This document shows positions 45,971-59,368 of a stretch of DNA of 64,000 nucleotides, in pieces. The position numbers and the translations under genes were made by a program. This DNA comes from Syngnathus acus (taxonomy: Eukaryota > Chordata > Actinopteri > Syngnathiformes > Syngnathidae): the NCBI RefSeq assembly GCF_901709675.1, contig NC_051093.1, positions 3,307,053 to 3,371,052 on the forward strand. The letters run 5' to 3'. How positions within the stretch are numbered: the first letter of the stretch is position 1; each line of letters begins with the position of its first letter. The notes under the pieces are model-generated. The model saw nothing but the letters and a program-made list of their open reading frames with translations, was not told where the DNA came from and made no database searches.

Positions 45971-48859
45971 ACTTTGGCTGATTGGTGTGACTCACAATCC
46001 GAAGGATATATTGTAGTTAATCGCCATTTGGAAAAGTGTTGCTTATCAACGTCTTCGCTGTTTTCATGGTTACACTGTGCTGCCATCTCGTGGACATTTC
46101 GTGCGGTGTCCCAGCGCACATTTTCTTTACCTGCATTTCCTCTAGTGGCCACTATAGGACTGAGGCGCTAATGTCAAACGTTAGAACGTTGTCAATATGC
46201 TTTGGAATTAATTAAATTTATATTGAAATATACATTAGCAAGAAACATTTAGAAAACGATTAAAGTAAAAATAAAAATGTTAAAATTATTGCGCTTGGCT
46301 GTAATTTATTTTTAATAAAAACGTTTAATTTAAAATTAAATGCAATGTCATTTAAAAAATATAAATGAAGTGTTATAACATACAAATAATTTTTTTATTG
46401 ATGAGTCAAGTGTACGTCAGCTGGGACAGGCGCCAGCTCTGTACGCTTCATCTGGAGCACCTCCTCAAATGAATACACTTTCTTAATCTCACCACTGGAG
46501 GGCACTGTTGAGTCTTGAATCAAATCCGACCTCAGTGAGGCAATTTTGTGACATAAGTGGGATAATATTTTGTTTATAGGACACTGTGTCATAAGTTACT
46601 AAAATTTAGTGTGTGGTAGAACCAATTAACAATGCTCATTATGCAGTCATTGTAGAAGTATTTTTCAGGTTTTGGGTTAATATATTTTTAAAAGATTCCA
46701 TCACAGGGCTATGAAGGATTAATTTAAATATGATTCTGCTTCATGCCTAACCCCATAGCATCTACGATATTATTAGACTTGTCTGCTCAAGTATATTATC
46801 ATTCACCACAGTTGTTGGAAAAGCTTGAATCAACAAGAGGTAATCCAATCAAACAATCTTGCGAATTGTATTTTCCGCTAATTAATAACGCGGTCTAATA
46901 ATGAACCTATTAGTCTGCCATTCAAATCACATAACGTCGCAGCTCATGCCGTTCCCAGGTGCGGTTCATGGAGGAAGACAGTACTATTACTGTACACCTG
47001 TAGGTTCAACGTTAGCCGCCAGGTGACACTGTGGTCCCACCAAAGTGCAGCCTGTGCAAACCCTAGTGCGGTGCAATGAATGTTGTGGATTATTAATGCA
47101 TTATGATCTCTCTTATTGTTCCCCCCCCCCCCCGCCCCCCTTCTCGGGTCATCGACCTTTGAAGATAAATGTCCTCTCCGACGCCGATAAAGTCATAAAC
47201 TTGACGAGCCGACGCCATAAAAGCCACCGGTCGCTCATCGGCTGGCGGCAAAGTTTGTACCAAAAACTTCAACGGTGAAAGGCGGCGTTAGTTGCCGAAA
47301 CTTGGCAAACGTCAAAGTCACGTGCCTAGGTGGGGCACATTTTGACTGGGTGACAACGATGGTTTTAAGTTTAATGTACCAGTTCCCACAGGTATAAAGT
47401 ATTTAGTATCCTGGCCGTTCATCTACACTACTTGTTTTTCTTTTTTATTTACAGCGCCTGTACATTAAAATAGACGGCTGCAACGCTGGTACAAAAAGGT
47501 TTCTTTATCTAAATTAGTCAATTCAGTTTAGGAGTGAGGACCAAGTAAGAATAACTGAATTAGATTCAAATGAAAAAAAAAAGGTCAAATACACTCCAAT
47601 TTAATAATTGAATGTTCGAGCTATGAATGCAATATTGCTCTGTCGCAATCTCGGTGAACCCAAACACGCACGCACTTGCACGTACAGTCCCCTCTTATCT
47701 GATGCTCCTTTTCTCATCTAAACTCAACTTCAGTTTGTCTTTAAAGAGCCGTACCCGTATTTTCTTGTGTTTTCTTTCTCATGTACTTCCTGTTTACTGC
47801 CTGTGCAAATGCATTCATTGCACATGCAAGTCAGCATTCTCCCCGTGGTGTGTCAAATTTCGACAAGCCGCAACACGGCATACAGTTTCGACACAGGCAC
47901 TCAAAAAAAAAATAAAAAAATATTATAATAATTGTTGCTCTAAAACGGGGCTTGGCCTATTGAGGACCCCTGATGGGAATGCTTCAGTGGCAGGCTAACA
48001 GAGGTCCTGGCCTTGCTGAAAACTGGACCAGATGTGCCCAAGACTGGGACTTCCTTAATGGGTCCCAAAGAAGAAAAAAAAAAAAAAGTTGCTCCCAATC
48101 TGGTTTTGTTTTAATTACACATGTTGGATGCAGGTCATACAAGTCAAGAGACCGTTAATACATTTGCAGTGCTGCTGTTTTGGTGAGCCACTGATTTCAA
48201 ATGGAGGCTATTGAAGGCATGGCCACTCTTTGGTAAAATCCTGCGCGGTCGTCGAGACCACCTAGTATGTTCTTTTTTTTAGGCAGGCGAAAAAGGAAAA
48301 TGTGCGCGAGGTGCTTTGGGACCCGTTTGCATGCCGATAGCAAACTTCCCCGCCGCGAGCTGCCAGCTTATCGACTTTAACGACACGGGCGGGCAAGGGC
48401 CGGTTCCTTTATCCCCCCCTCGGGGTCTCCGTGTCCTTACCGCCCGACACGGTGGCGATATTAACAGCGCCCGCTTTTAGTCAGCGTTCCATGTGATTCA
48501 TGCTGGAACGTGTCTCCCAACTCTTTAATCATCTCGAGGACGGGTTTCATTAAATCGCATAAACATTATCCTTCGGCTAAACTTCATTTCCAGTCCCTTC
48601 TTTTTTTTGTTTTGTTTTACCTTACTTATTTAATTCTGTTGATTTTCATTCTTGCGTCCATCTGACTGTATTTTTAGTCCCGGCTTCCTTTTTCCTTTCC
48701 CTGGGTCCTTGCCGACCTTGGAGTCGTGTTGGAAGACGCCCCGGGGACAGCGTCCATTTTGAAGCCACATGTAAACAGGCATTGAAAGGCAGCGTGGTCT
48801 TAATTAGCTGGAGCCGCTCTCATGCCGATTGCAATTGTGTCATGTTTATACTATTTGTG

Positions 48860-48865
<6 letters not shown>

Positions 48866-48890
<25 letters not shown>
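48866..48890. repeat. (TG)n microsatellite
   Basis: About 12 TG units following a short TA run. Confidence 0.9.
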
Positions 48891-51201
48891 ACTGCATCAG
48901 GCCACCTTGCTAATCACCTCCCTTCAGTTTTATTGCCCTTATAAGGTTTCTCAAGTGATACCGCCAAAGTATTGTCAGGAAATACGCAAGCATTATTTTG
49001 CACTCAAGAAACATGTTGGAAGCCACAATGGGCTAAAACGTCACCTCTTGCCACAAATATGCTCCATTTTAATCCATTATCTGAACTAAGCTGTATTTAA
49101 TACGCTACAAATTAGCGTGTATTCAAAATTGTTACGAAAGCAAACCGATTTCTTGCCTTCTTCTCTGCACTGTACGCCATTTGGCCCAATCATAAAGCGC
49201 CATAAAAACACCTTCCGACGTCTGTGGTCATTAAGCTGTAAAAAAATTCAGATTGAACTGATACAGTCAAGGAAAGCGCCCCAAAGATGAAAGCTCATGC
49301 GTTAATAAAACCTGCAATCGGACTTTTTTTTCTCTCTTCGCGGTTAACAAATGATGAGAATTCTTCTCACACCCACCACTTGACTTTTGCCCTTCCCCGG
49401 ACGTTTGACGTCATGATGACGAGCTCGGCAAATGGCCGCCTTGTTTTTGTTTGAAAACGTTTGTACATTGGACTGCAGCACAGATAAGACCGGCCCAGTC
49501 GTTGGACATTGTCCACCGTTGTACTCTACCAGAAGTCCACACCGCCTTTGGTCTTTTGCCTATCTGTCTTGCTCTAATTGTGTCCTAGACCCAGACACGT
49601 CCATAAATAAACGGGGTCTCAAGCAGACCCGCGCCGTGTTTATGTTGAGGTGGCGCTGTTTTTTTTTTTTTTTTTTTGGTATCTGGACCACAAATCCCGT
49701 CCAAGTGTATCCGGGCTCAGGTGGAATCAAGATGTGTGGCGGCTCATGCCAGCGACATGTGCCTAATGAACTCAAGCGAGCTTCTAAACAAGACACTGGG
49801 TCTGGTTCAGTGGACTTGGTGTTATTTTAAAGGAGTTGAAATCAAACAATGTCCCACGCGGCCGAAAGTTAGTCTCGACTCTAGGAGAAGACAGGTCTTG
49901 CTGCTTTTGTAAGACGTTGGCGAACCGATTCCCCTGCTGTCCTTATCTGATCGTCAACTAGAGACAAGCGCGGGTTATCAAGAAGCTTTCTTTCGACGGA
50001 ATCTTCCGTCATATTTCAACGATAACGACGGAAAACACCTCATCACCTCTCATTCCGATCTCTTTGCAAAAACATCCCCCCCTTGTGCCGTTTGTTTGAC
50101 TTTTTGCCGATTATTCAAACAGAGCAGTAAAAAGCCGAGTCGGGGCCTCCGGTCTCGTAAACACTCGGATCCGCGGTACCCGATCGAACGCCACCGTTTT
50201 CCACTTCTCGTCCACCTCGGGACGTGCCGTGTCATGTTTTCCCGCCGTGTTCTGGCGTCCTTCAGTTTTGATGTGTCATCGTGTAGGCGGGGAAGATTCG
50301 GGCAGCGTTCCCCTGAAGACGACATCTGTTTTGCAAATGTTGATGCAGGCTGATTTTTGTATGTTTTGGGAACTCTCTTCCAAGATTCATTGAAAAAAAA
50401 TGGGCCCGTGATGAGTTTGAAGACAAAAAGCTGTGTCAGAAATGCACAGATGCCGTACGATGCTAAATGCTAGGTGTCTTTAATTCCATTTGTTTTAACT
50501 CGAGTTCTTATCAGCGACCTGCCGACGTCGTGACCATCTGTCCGTCATGTTAGCGTTCCAACACTTCCAAGATCCGCTTACCTGATGAGTTTATAATTGT
50601 TTGCCGAGCGCCAGGTGTCACACCGAAGATGATAGCGACAACTGACAAATGAGCCGGTGCATGTATAGGAAGCGTGTGTGTGTTGGAGTGTGTGTTGCAT
50701 CTCGTGTTGACTTTCAGGGCAGCCAGTGGCCTGCGTTAACTTTGCATATCATGTTCCAAAAAAAAAAAAAAAACACATCTGGCTCTGAATTCACTTTTGG
50801 AATTCCCCTTCATAGGCAGAGCCACTCGTCATTGTTACAGTGGCAGGCAGAAAATGTTAATTAGAGGGATCTTGGACACCCCCCTTCACCCCAAAACAAA
50901 AATTTTAGTGTAGCAGTTGTACAGGGACCAGCAAAAAGTCTCTCTAGTCACGTCTTACATTTCCAGCTGCCTTCGAGGACGCGACCTTTTATGTAATTAA
51001 AGACCAATCGCAAAGCGCCACACCTGGAAATGGAAAACAACTAATATAAGCGTTTGGCAAAGCTTCCATTTTGGGACTACGTGGAAATTTGAGCGTGCTC
51101 AAATGTCATCATCACCAGACAGCTCGGAGAAGCATTCTACCGGGATGTTCTTTGATTTCTCGGGTTCCCTCCAGGTTCTCTGGTCTCCAAAACACGAATG
51201 G

Positions 51202-51245
51202 TAGCTTTAATTGCAGACTTTGATAGCTTTAATTGCAGACTTTGA
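51202..51245. repeat. Perfect 22-bp tandem duplication
   Basis: The unit TAGCTTTAATTGCAGACTTT plus GA occurs twice head-to-tail (51202-51223 and 51224-51245) with no mismatch. Confidence 0.95.
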
Positions 51246-53229
51246 TCCGCTGAAGGAAGCGCACAAAGAACAGGTTCGATTTGCATACGAGCGCCACGCG
51301 GCGGCTACACCGTAATTACGATGACTTGGGGAAGCACTGTTGGCGTGAGCGATTTGCGCGTCTTTCTTGATTGTTAACCATTCGAGTTTGTATCTCTGTT
51401 TTTCTCCTTTCTCGTACTCTTGTACTTTCCCTGGCGCTGTGTTGTAGTAGCCCAGATACTGCAGTTTCCTGGTTCTTTTCCAGTTGATACTGAAACTCTG
51501 ATTTACTGCAGGTGCTCTGTTGCGCTGCTCACATCCATTTTTCCCTGAATTTTTTCATCACACACATAACTTCCAATGGATAATTTTGTGGTCAGAGTTT
51601 TGTAAGAGTATCAACGGCGACCTTCGCATTCTTGGCCTTTGCCGAGGCCGAAACGGCAAAATGTCGCACGCAAACATGTGCGGCCGTTGATCTGCTTTAC
51701 TGCGATTAAACACGAGTGACTTGGCTTATGACGTCGAACGGGCTTTAACCGACTCACAGAGTTCCTTATATAAAAAATAAAACGATAAACTTTCTGCCTT
51801 TCACACATCCAGGTCGTTTTGTGGCCAAATGTTTTCCAAGTTGAGATTTAGTGCTGTGCCGCAGGAGGCAATTACGACATTAAGTTAAAAGGAATTCAAA
51901 ATAAATTTAATCTTCCAATCCCTTTCACTGCCCCCCCCAAAAGAGGTTTAGAGTGAACATGCCCCGTCTCGTTGCCAGACACGGAGCGGAGAAGAACGAG
52001 GGCGAGGTTCTGCTTGACAAAACCGGCCCACTCAAAAGCAGTCGGCAGTGAAGCTGTGTGGGAAGCTTCGCACAGTGGGAGCCGCTCTGTATGCTCAAGC
52101 GGTCGCTCGTGTTGGATGCCATTTTTTTTTTGGCGAGCACCACATTAGTCGCCTCTATACCAGCACATTTCCCAGAGTTAGCGGCGGTAGTCGAATTAAA
52201 GGCAACTGGACTTGTCACCACCAAAAGTCGGAGAACGTGGTTGTTTACAATTGTGAGTCATTGATTCAGAATTGGCCGCGCAATTCGCTGGCGACAAGTC
52301 CGGCCAGGGTGTACCCGACCTCACGCCGGACGTCACTAATGAGAACCAGCGATGTTGAAATGGAAAAGATTGGATTGAGCTAAATAATGCTGACCCTGAA
52401 GAATTATGTCACAGCGCTCGCGTCGTGTTGTTTTGGTTGTTTTTCGTTCTGATTTATTATTTTGGTTGCACGGGAGTGGTGACGTACTCTAAAAATTTGT
52501 CATCATGATGCAAATTATTTCAGTGTCATTTGAAATCATATTTGTTCGTGTCAAATGTTTTAATTGAGCTCTTGTTTTGGATCTCTTTGCTTCATTTTGT
52601 TTGGGTCGTGTTCAGTGGAATCTTAAAGTTTTGTGGGAATGTCTTCGCTGAGTCACATGTCATAATGCGGTTTGACGACTCACTCCGACATATTCCGGGT
52701 TTTATTTTTATTTAAGCGTCCGCTTGCAACAACACGGTAAGAAACACACTGCCTGCTGGGGCAGGAATTCCGCTGTGAGCCAGACACAGCAAACAACAGC
52801 GCTTGCATTTTTGGGAAACTCAAAAAAAAAAAAAAAGGCTCGCTGCTTTTGCAAAATGTCTTCCGATGCTGGCCACGAGGTTCACGCGCGTCCTTATGGG
52901 AGCGGTGGCTTTTAACCCGTGGCGCTGCGAGGTGAGTCATCTTTCCGCTGCTCGGCAGGGACGGTGAGGTCAGCCCAAGTTCTTTCTACCAGGAGCACTT
53001 GAACTGACACGGACTTGGCTCGCAGGCAGCAAAAGCAATTAAGAGCGTTGCGACAGCCTGTAATTACCGCCTCACCCGTGCGTCACCTATATTCCCTCTC
53101 TGTCTGCGGAGAGCATCTTTCCACTCTAGTTGAACGTCAGGTCAGGACTGCACACCTGAAATTTAAAAAAAAAAATATATATATATTTCAGTCGCTGTCA
53201 TTGTTTGAACGCTGAGAGACGAAGGCTGG

Positions 53230-53770
53230 CAAGGAATCATTTGATTGCCGGAGAAAAATAACTGATCGTTGACGAATCGTAATGGTGGCAAAATGGCCTT
53301 GATTCAACTCGTTTGTAGATTAATCGTGTCTTGAAGCTGTTGAGGCCAAATGAAGTGCGCTTACTTGTCGCAACAGAACACAGGCGCTCTTGATTCAATG
53401 AGTCGACTCTCTAATGAAGGGAATCTTGTTCGTTCACTTTCCACTTTTTTCCACGCATTGCTTGATGGCTTGAATTGGATTCATTGATGAATTTTTTTAT
53501 GCTTGATTATGCGGAAGTTGACGTCTCGGTGCAGTTGAGGCTAAATGGAGTGCTAAGCTTTTTGGAGCAGAGGCGCTCTTGAGTCAACAATTTTGCCGTC
53601 TGCTTCTTCCAATGGTTTCAACGTTTGTTGTTTTTTAATGGTTTGAAATTGGAAATGAGGAATCGTTTGATAATGCCGCCTTGATTAATTGTGTCTTGAA
53701 GCAATTGAGGCTAAATGGAGTGCGCTACTTTTTGGCGCAAAGGCACTCTGGTTTGCTCTCGAAAGGACGA
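53230..53770. repeat. Three diverged repeat units of about 170-195 bp
   Basis: The core TTGAGGCTAAATGGAGTGC (first copy TTGAGGCCAAATGAAGTGC) begins near 53340, 53535 and 53705. Each is followed by a GCGCTCTTGA-like (or GCACTCTGGT) segment about 35 bp later. Units 1 and 3 also share GTGTCTTGAAGC just before the core. An old tandem array; function unknown. Confidence 0.75.
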
Positions 53771-55005
53771 CCGCTTTTCAATTGCTTGTTTCAAAATGTA
53801 TTTTTCTTTCAAATATCAAAATTCAATCTGTTCAAAAATTTTTTGTCAATTACTCCATAAATTGGACGTATTTGCATGTTCTCCGGGAACCGTTATGACG
53901 TGCTGTGAACATTAAGGTCCTCACTGAATTAATCACTTTGACATTGCATCTTCATCTCTCAGCGTTTGCCTGCAATATCTGCACGAGGTCCAATTTCCGT
54001 GTTTGAAAAACAGGCAAATGCGACCTTCCCTGCCTGACAGCATGATTGAGCGCGATTGTATTTGGCTCATTAAGAAAGGCCAACGCAGCTCTCAGGGTGC
54101 TGATAGGTGGGCGGGTCCAGGGCGACGCCGACCGGGTGAGGGAGGGGGGGCTTCGGCATCCGACGCATCGTCCCCGTCGAGGGCCGTGCGGATCGCGTTT
54201 CCAGCAGAAGCAGGAAGTGAGAATTGGAGGCTTCCTGCTCGCCTTCCCGCCGCCCTTCCGACATGGAACCCAACTCAAACCATGTGTGCTCCAACCCCGC
54301 GGGCCCCCCGATCGCAGTAGCAGGAAGCCTCCATCTTGCCATTGTTACTCGAATACCCCCTCAGTGCCAAACCTTGCTTGGGGAGCGTGCTAAGCGATTC
54401 CCACCCATGTCCGGTTCACTCATTTGAGGCTCAGGGCTCGATGGATGTGACAGGGGAAATACAGTCGTTCGTCCTTGGGGTCGAAGGACATTTCCTGACG
54501 CTCAAATTGCCGCCGGTTGACAAAGCGCAGATTAAGCAAAATGGCCCGACCACGGAACTGACGATTCACCTGTGGGCTGCGGTCGGAGGGAGGGATGAGC
54601 GGCTCTCCTGCCATCTTTTAAAGGTAGACGTGTTGACTAATCGTCCGAAGGATTAAGCCCTTAGACAAGGCCTCTTTCATTCCGACACGCCGCTCACCGC
54701 AAATTCTATGTGCTGAGACGGCGACAATTCATTTTGTGGGGGCGAGGGAGGAAGTTCAGGTGGCATACTGTACCTGGCCGTTGCTTTGTTGCGTCATTCC
54801 AAACATCTGCACTCGGCAACGTGCGTACCCCGAGGCTGGATCTTTCACCACTTCCACTTAGCGGAGACAACTGTGAATTTTTCTCACAGCAATCACGCCT
54901 CCGACAGCACCCGGGCACAGAAATGGGCTGAGCTTGGCTTTAGCTTGCCATCAGCGTTTGTGTGTGTGTGTGCGTGTGTGTGTGTGTGTGTGGTTGTGTG
55001 TGTGG

Positions 55006-55046
<41 letters not shown>

Positions 55047-55340
55047 TAGGAGTGGGCTGTGGGCCCGCATGATTGTTGTACATAAATGTTCCGTAGCGCG
55101 GCTCGGAGGTGATGTTGCACAGACGTCCTCGACCAGTATGTGCTGCAGTTTGATGAGCTCATTTGGAATGAGTCTCTCTAGCTTCTGCTATTACAATCAT
55201 GCTAGACTTCAAATATCCATACAAGCAGAACCTGGTCACTAAAACATAGACAACAACTGTGTGCTAACGAAAGCGTTAGTCACCGTAGATATTAATAACA
55301 GCTTTGATGTGACCCTGAAATTTATTTTAAATAGATGGTT
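53771..55340. other. Intergenic DNA
   Basis: GC-rich 54000-54350 produces overlapping ORFs on both strands with no domain support. A TG microsatellite lies at 54958-55044. Confidence 0.5.
54958..55044. repeat. Compound (TG)n microsatellite
   Basis: TG units interrupted by CG and two GGTTG steps. Confidence 0.95.
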
Positions 55341-55349
55341 GGATGATCG

Positions 55350-55520
55350 CTGGCGGCGCTAGAAGGGGCCACAGGGGCACCGCCCCCCTGAAAGATTGAC
55401 TTTTGGTAATTTTCCAATTTTTCCAGGAATTTAAATTTACACGATTGATACTCGAACCCGCTGAGACATCCTTGACCCCCATGGCCACCCCAAGAAAAAA
55501 AAATTCTAGCTCCGCCGGTG
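55350..55520. mobile_element. Short hAT-like element relic
   Basis: The left end TGGCGGCGCTAGAAGGGGCC and the reverse complement of the right end (CACCGGCGGAGCTAGAATTT) form an imperfect inverted repeat. GGGGCCACAGGGG near the left end is mirrored by GGGGTGGCCATGGGGGTC from the right. The flanks GGATGATC and GGATGGAC agree at six of eight bases, consistent with a worn 8-bp target duplication. The GGCGGAGCTAGAA end type is common for fish hAT elements. Confidence 0.55.
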
Positions 55521-58500
55521 GATGGACTCTATAGTATGTGTAAACTTTTTGTTGTCTGGAGGGTTGTCATTTTTTACACTTCCTCGTCTGACTTCCTTAA
55601 ACATCTTGGGGTGGGGCTTACTGTTGTAAGTGCCTCTTCTTCAACGTTCGAGGCCTCAACCATGACACTGGCGTGCTTCTCTGTTATTAAATCAAATGAT
55701 TTGTTTGCTGATCCTGAGCCAGAGTACGGAGTAAAGCTCCACCGCCATTTCGGTTTTGCGCACAGCAAAGGGAGAAAAAAACGAAGCCGTCTCTGAAATC
55801 TTCTCTTGTTTGTCTAATTTGTGCACGACTCAGATGTTTGCTCATGACCTCCGCCAGCCACTGCAAACTAATATCATTGTTTGGATTGCCCAACGCTTCG
55901 GAATCAAATTCCTTCGTCGTTCACTCATCGCAGCAAAGGCAGCCACGGTTTTGTAATGAGGCTGCAATCTCATTCAAACGGTGTCCTCATTGATAACAAA
56001 GTCAGATTTGCGGTCGGGGAGAAAACAACGTGAGGGAGAATGGGCGGAGCCTATTTTAAAAAGCTACGATTAGGCCTCCAGGTGTTTACACCTGCGCTAG
56101 TTTGCGCCTCTCGCAGGGGCGGCTTCATGACAGCGCTAATGATAGGTTACGGCAGGTGAAGACACGAGGATGTTTATGTGCATCAATGTCAATCAAAATG
56201 GTAGCAGAACGAGTGAGTGCTTGCCAAGCGACAGGCAAGTTCCGCAAGTGGCAGGTCGCTCAAGTGATCGGGCTTACGCAAGCGGCCCGACGGAGGTCGA
56301 CTTGAGGTCGATTGGTGATGTGGCGAGGTCAAGAGTTTGCGGTCATGTTGTGACATTGGAAGGAATAAAAATACACAAGTGTTGAAGACAAGCACATACT
56401 TGCAAGTCATTCAAAAGGACCATCATCCAAAACATCTCGCGTCATTTGTACAGACCACGGCGCGCCTGGATGAGAGCGGCCAGGAAATCAAATAAGGCAG
56501 ATGAAGGCGCTTTTGTGCGGCGACGGCACACTTCCGCGTCGGCCTCACACGACGTCAGCTGCATCCGTGCGCTGATGTCTCCTTCGAGACGTAAAACAGG
56601 CAAGCTATTGTCTTTCCCCGCATAGGATGGGCTCCCCGCTAGTCATGTCGGCCCGCTTGATCTTCCACGCTTGGAGATTTTGCTCGATTTAATCGTCAAC
56701 TCTTCAAAGCTTCATCGTATGAGCACATTTAATTCGGTATGAATTCATGTGGCTGTTGCTAAGGCAGTTTACAGACAGGTCATCATGCTAAGCTACGATT
56801 AGCAATCGGCGGGGGATCTTTGCTGCTTAGCGCTCATTCAACTGCTCTTTCATAGCGCGTCCGACGCTAAGACGAAGCCGCTAAACTGCTTTTTGTTCTT
56901 TCCCGACAACGCCGCTCGACACGTCCCCACCTGTTGCGGCGAGCTTTATGATTTTGTCCCATTTGAAGCTGTCTGACATATCAAAGCGCTGGACTCCAGC
57001 CTTGTTGTTATCTTGCAAGTCTGTTCTTCTCCAGCGTCGGCATTGGCACGGGAACAACGGCTCGGTTTTAGGCCTCGCGCATTCCTGATCGCTGACGCAC
57101 CGCGGTATGGAGAAGGATTAGCTAGCGCGCCGGCGTTCGGATAGACGGGCCCGCTCGTGAGCGACGCCTCGGCGTCTCCGCGGCAACGGGGATGACAATG
57201 AAGCGTGATTTCGCCACCGACCGGTTTGACAGAGAGTGCGAGGAGGGTCACCCGAGCGATGACTCGGGACGGCTGTTATGCTCGACGGTGGCGCAATAAT
57301 TAGCAGCTCTACTTAGCAAACGTTAGCAGCTCTGCCATATTTGAGTGATTTAAAAAATGACAAACCACATGGCCACGTCGCCGTCCTTTGACCGTTCCAG
57401 CTGATGGCTCCCGACATGATATAACTGGAAAAGAACCGGAACAAGACTTGGCCTGTTTGCGAGGCGCCCACTCATCCATCCCCGAGTGGTTTTGTTTGGC
57501 CCGCTCGCTTTTGTTGACGCTCCCGTTCTCTCATGCCTATTAGATTTCCACGCATGGACGGGCCGCCGCGCTTTTGTGCCAATGTCTTGGTTGACGTGGA
57601 TCTCTTTATCCCAATTTGAACGCGATCAAGGCGATGTCGGGAATATGATACCGACGTCCACAAGCTTGCAACTTGAGGCGTTTCTTTTGCTTGCTCTCTC
57701 GAGACATTTTGACTCATGATGTCAGCTGTTGGGAGGTATTTCAATTCAAATACCGAAGTGAAAAAGTGAATTAAGACTGTCTGGTTGCATAAGTGTGCAC
57801 ACCCTCAATAATGTGCTCGGAAATAAACACATTCAAACTCATGTTAAAAGTCATCATTTAAAGTGCCATTGACCAAATACAGGTTCAAAGGTCACATGAA
57901 TGATTTTGAAATTCTTTTCCTACCCACTGTGACTGCTGATTGATAAAAACACTTGTCATGCTGACGAGGAAGTCGCGATTATTTTCCCAAGCGCTCATCA
58001 GGCGCGGACTTTCTTTTTTGAGAACGTGGAACACCTGCCAATGGGCAAGCGCATTCGTCCCCTGCTGGCGTTGGTTGGGTGCGAGGCAGCGTGGGAAGTT
58101 GCCTGCACTTCCTGACCCCACGCGCTGCGCCGGCGCATTGACCCTGGTCACGTGACACAGGAATGCCGGCCGCCTTTTGTTTTAACATCCACGCCACTCA
58201 TGAAGTTGAGAGCAACTTTGCATACTATAGAATGATGGCTCCCTTGGCACTCTGCCTCCCTATTCTGCTGCCCGGGGTTGCTCCCAAACAGGATTTGCGG
58301 GCACCCCCCCCCCTCCCCCTCCCAATCCCCTCTGCCATCTTTTAAATCACTTCAAGCGCCACTGAAGCCTTTTTTTCTCCCTGTTTCCCAAAGCGGGCAC
58401 CCAATCGAATAGCATCACAGGGCCTTGGACACATCAAGATAATCTACCCACCCCCTTTTTTTTTTAATGTTTAAGGCCAAAACAAAAGGCGGGCCCAGTG

Positions 58501-59368
58501 AAGCGCATCTCGGCTGGTGGGCTGAATAGAGGGGCCCCTTTCATGGCTGTTTATGAGCACCCCTCTTGAAAAACACACATACAAATCACATCCCCTTCTC
58601 CCAAGGGCTGCTCTGATACGGGGCAGGGGGCGGGATTCTCGCCCCCCCTCCCCACTTAATGGATTTCCACCCCACGTATTTTCCTGTCCTAGCCGTCGGT
58701 TTGTTTGTCGGAGTTATGTAAGAACGAGCTGGCCAAGCGCTTGCGGAAAACATCATTACAAAAGTTTATGCGGCAGATGCATGACAGACGGACGGCACAC
58801 ACAAATAAAGATGTACAATTCAAAATAAACAAAGTCATTGATTAGAGGAAATTCGCCTTTTAAATTCTGATGCATTGTGACGATGCAGTTTGCACGGTAT
58901 AACTGTAATGCGAACGATTTTAGTGTTTATTTTATTTACAACGAGTATTAGAGTATACGTGCGCTCAGAGAGCTTGCAATACAAAATAAACAAACACGGC
59001 TTGGTTCTAGAATACGACCACAATGTTGTTTTTCTAAATATATATAACTTTAAAAAACGAGAGAAAAAAAGTCAGCGCTCGTAAGCAAACTTGCAAGTCA
59101 TCCCGCCTGCGTTGGTGACCGCGTCGGTCGTTAACTCGCCTTTTCCGCTGGCTGTCACATCCCGTTCGACAGGTAAGCGTTTGACGGACGGGTAGGAATG
59201 CAGGCCGAGGGATTTGTTTTGGAACGGCGGCCCATTCTTTGGGTCGTCTTAAGCAAACACGAGCGCTGCATGTCCTGTTTTTACGGTTTTGGCACGTCAC
59301 TGTTCAAACTCGCGCTCCCCGAGCGCGCGCGTGACAGAGCAAACACGACTTTTACTGCGCGACCTTCC
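55521..59368. other. Intergenic DNA without recognised genes
   Basis: No supported gene. A minus-strand 64-codon frame at 55574-55768 and a plus-strand frame near 57930-58115 look mildly protein-like but stand alone. Confidence 0.45.

Larger units (their letters stand above)
45971..53219. other. Intergenic DNA without recognised genes
   Basis: Only short repeats noted: a C-rich tract at about 47121-47140, a TG run at 48866-48890, and a 22-bp tandem duplication at 51202-51245. Two-strand overlapping ORFs lack support. Confidence 0.5.

Noticed and set aside
47455-47517. Short open frame after a good pyrimidine-rich acceptor (RLYIKIDGCNAGTKRFLYLN)
   Set aside because: Only 20 codons to a stop, no upstream exon found; expected by chance in 43 kb.
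55574-55768. Minus-strand 64-codon protein-like frame near a hAT relic
   Set aside because: No similarity recognised to transposases, no start or splice support.
57931-58117. Plus-strand frame containing LPMGKRIRPLLALVGCEA, resembling the GGKRxRP motif of polyprenyl synthases
   Set aside because: Single isolated motif. The Asp-rich catalytic motifs and neighbouring exons are absent, and the opposite strand is also open. Probably coincidence.
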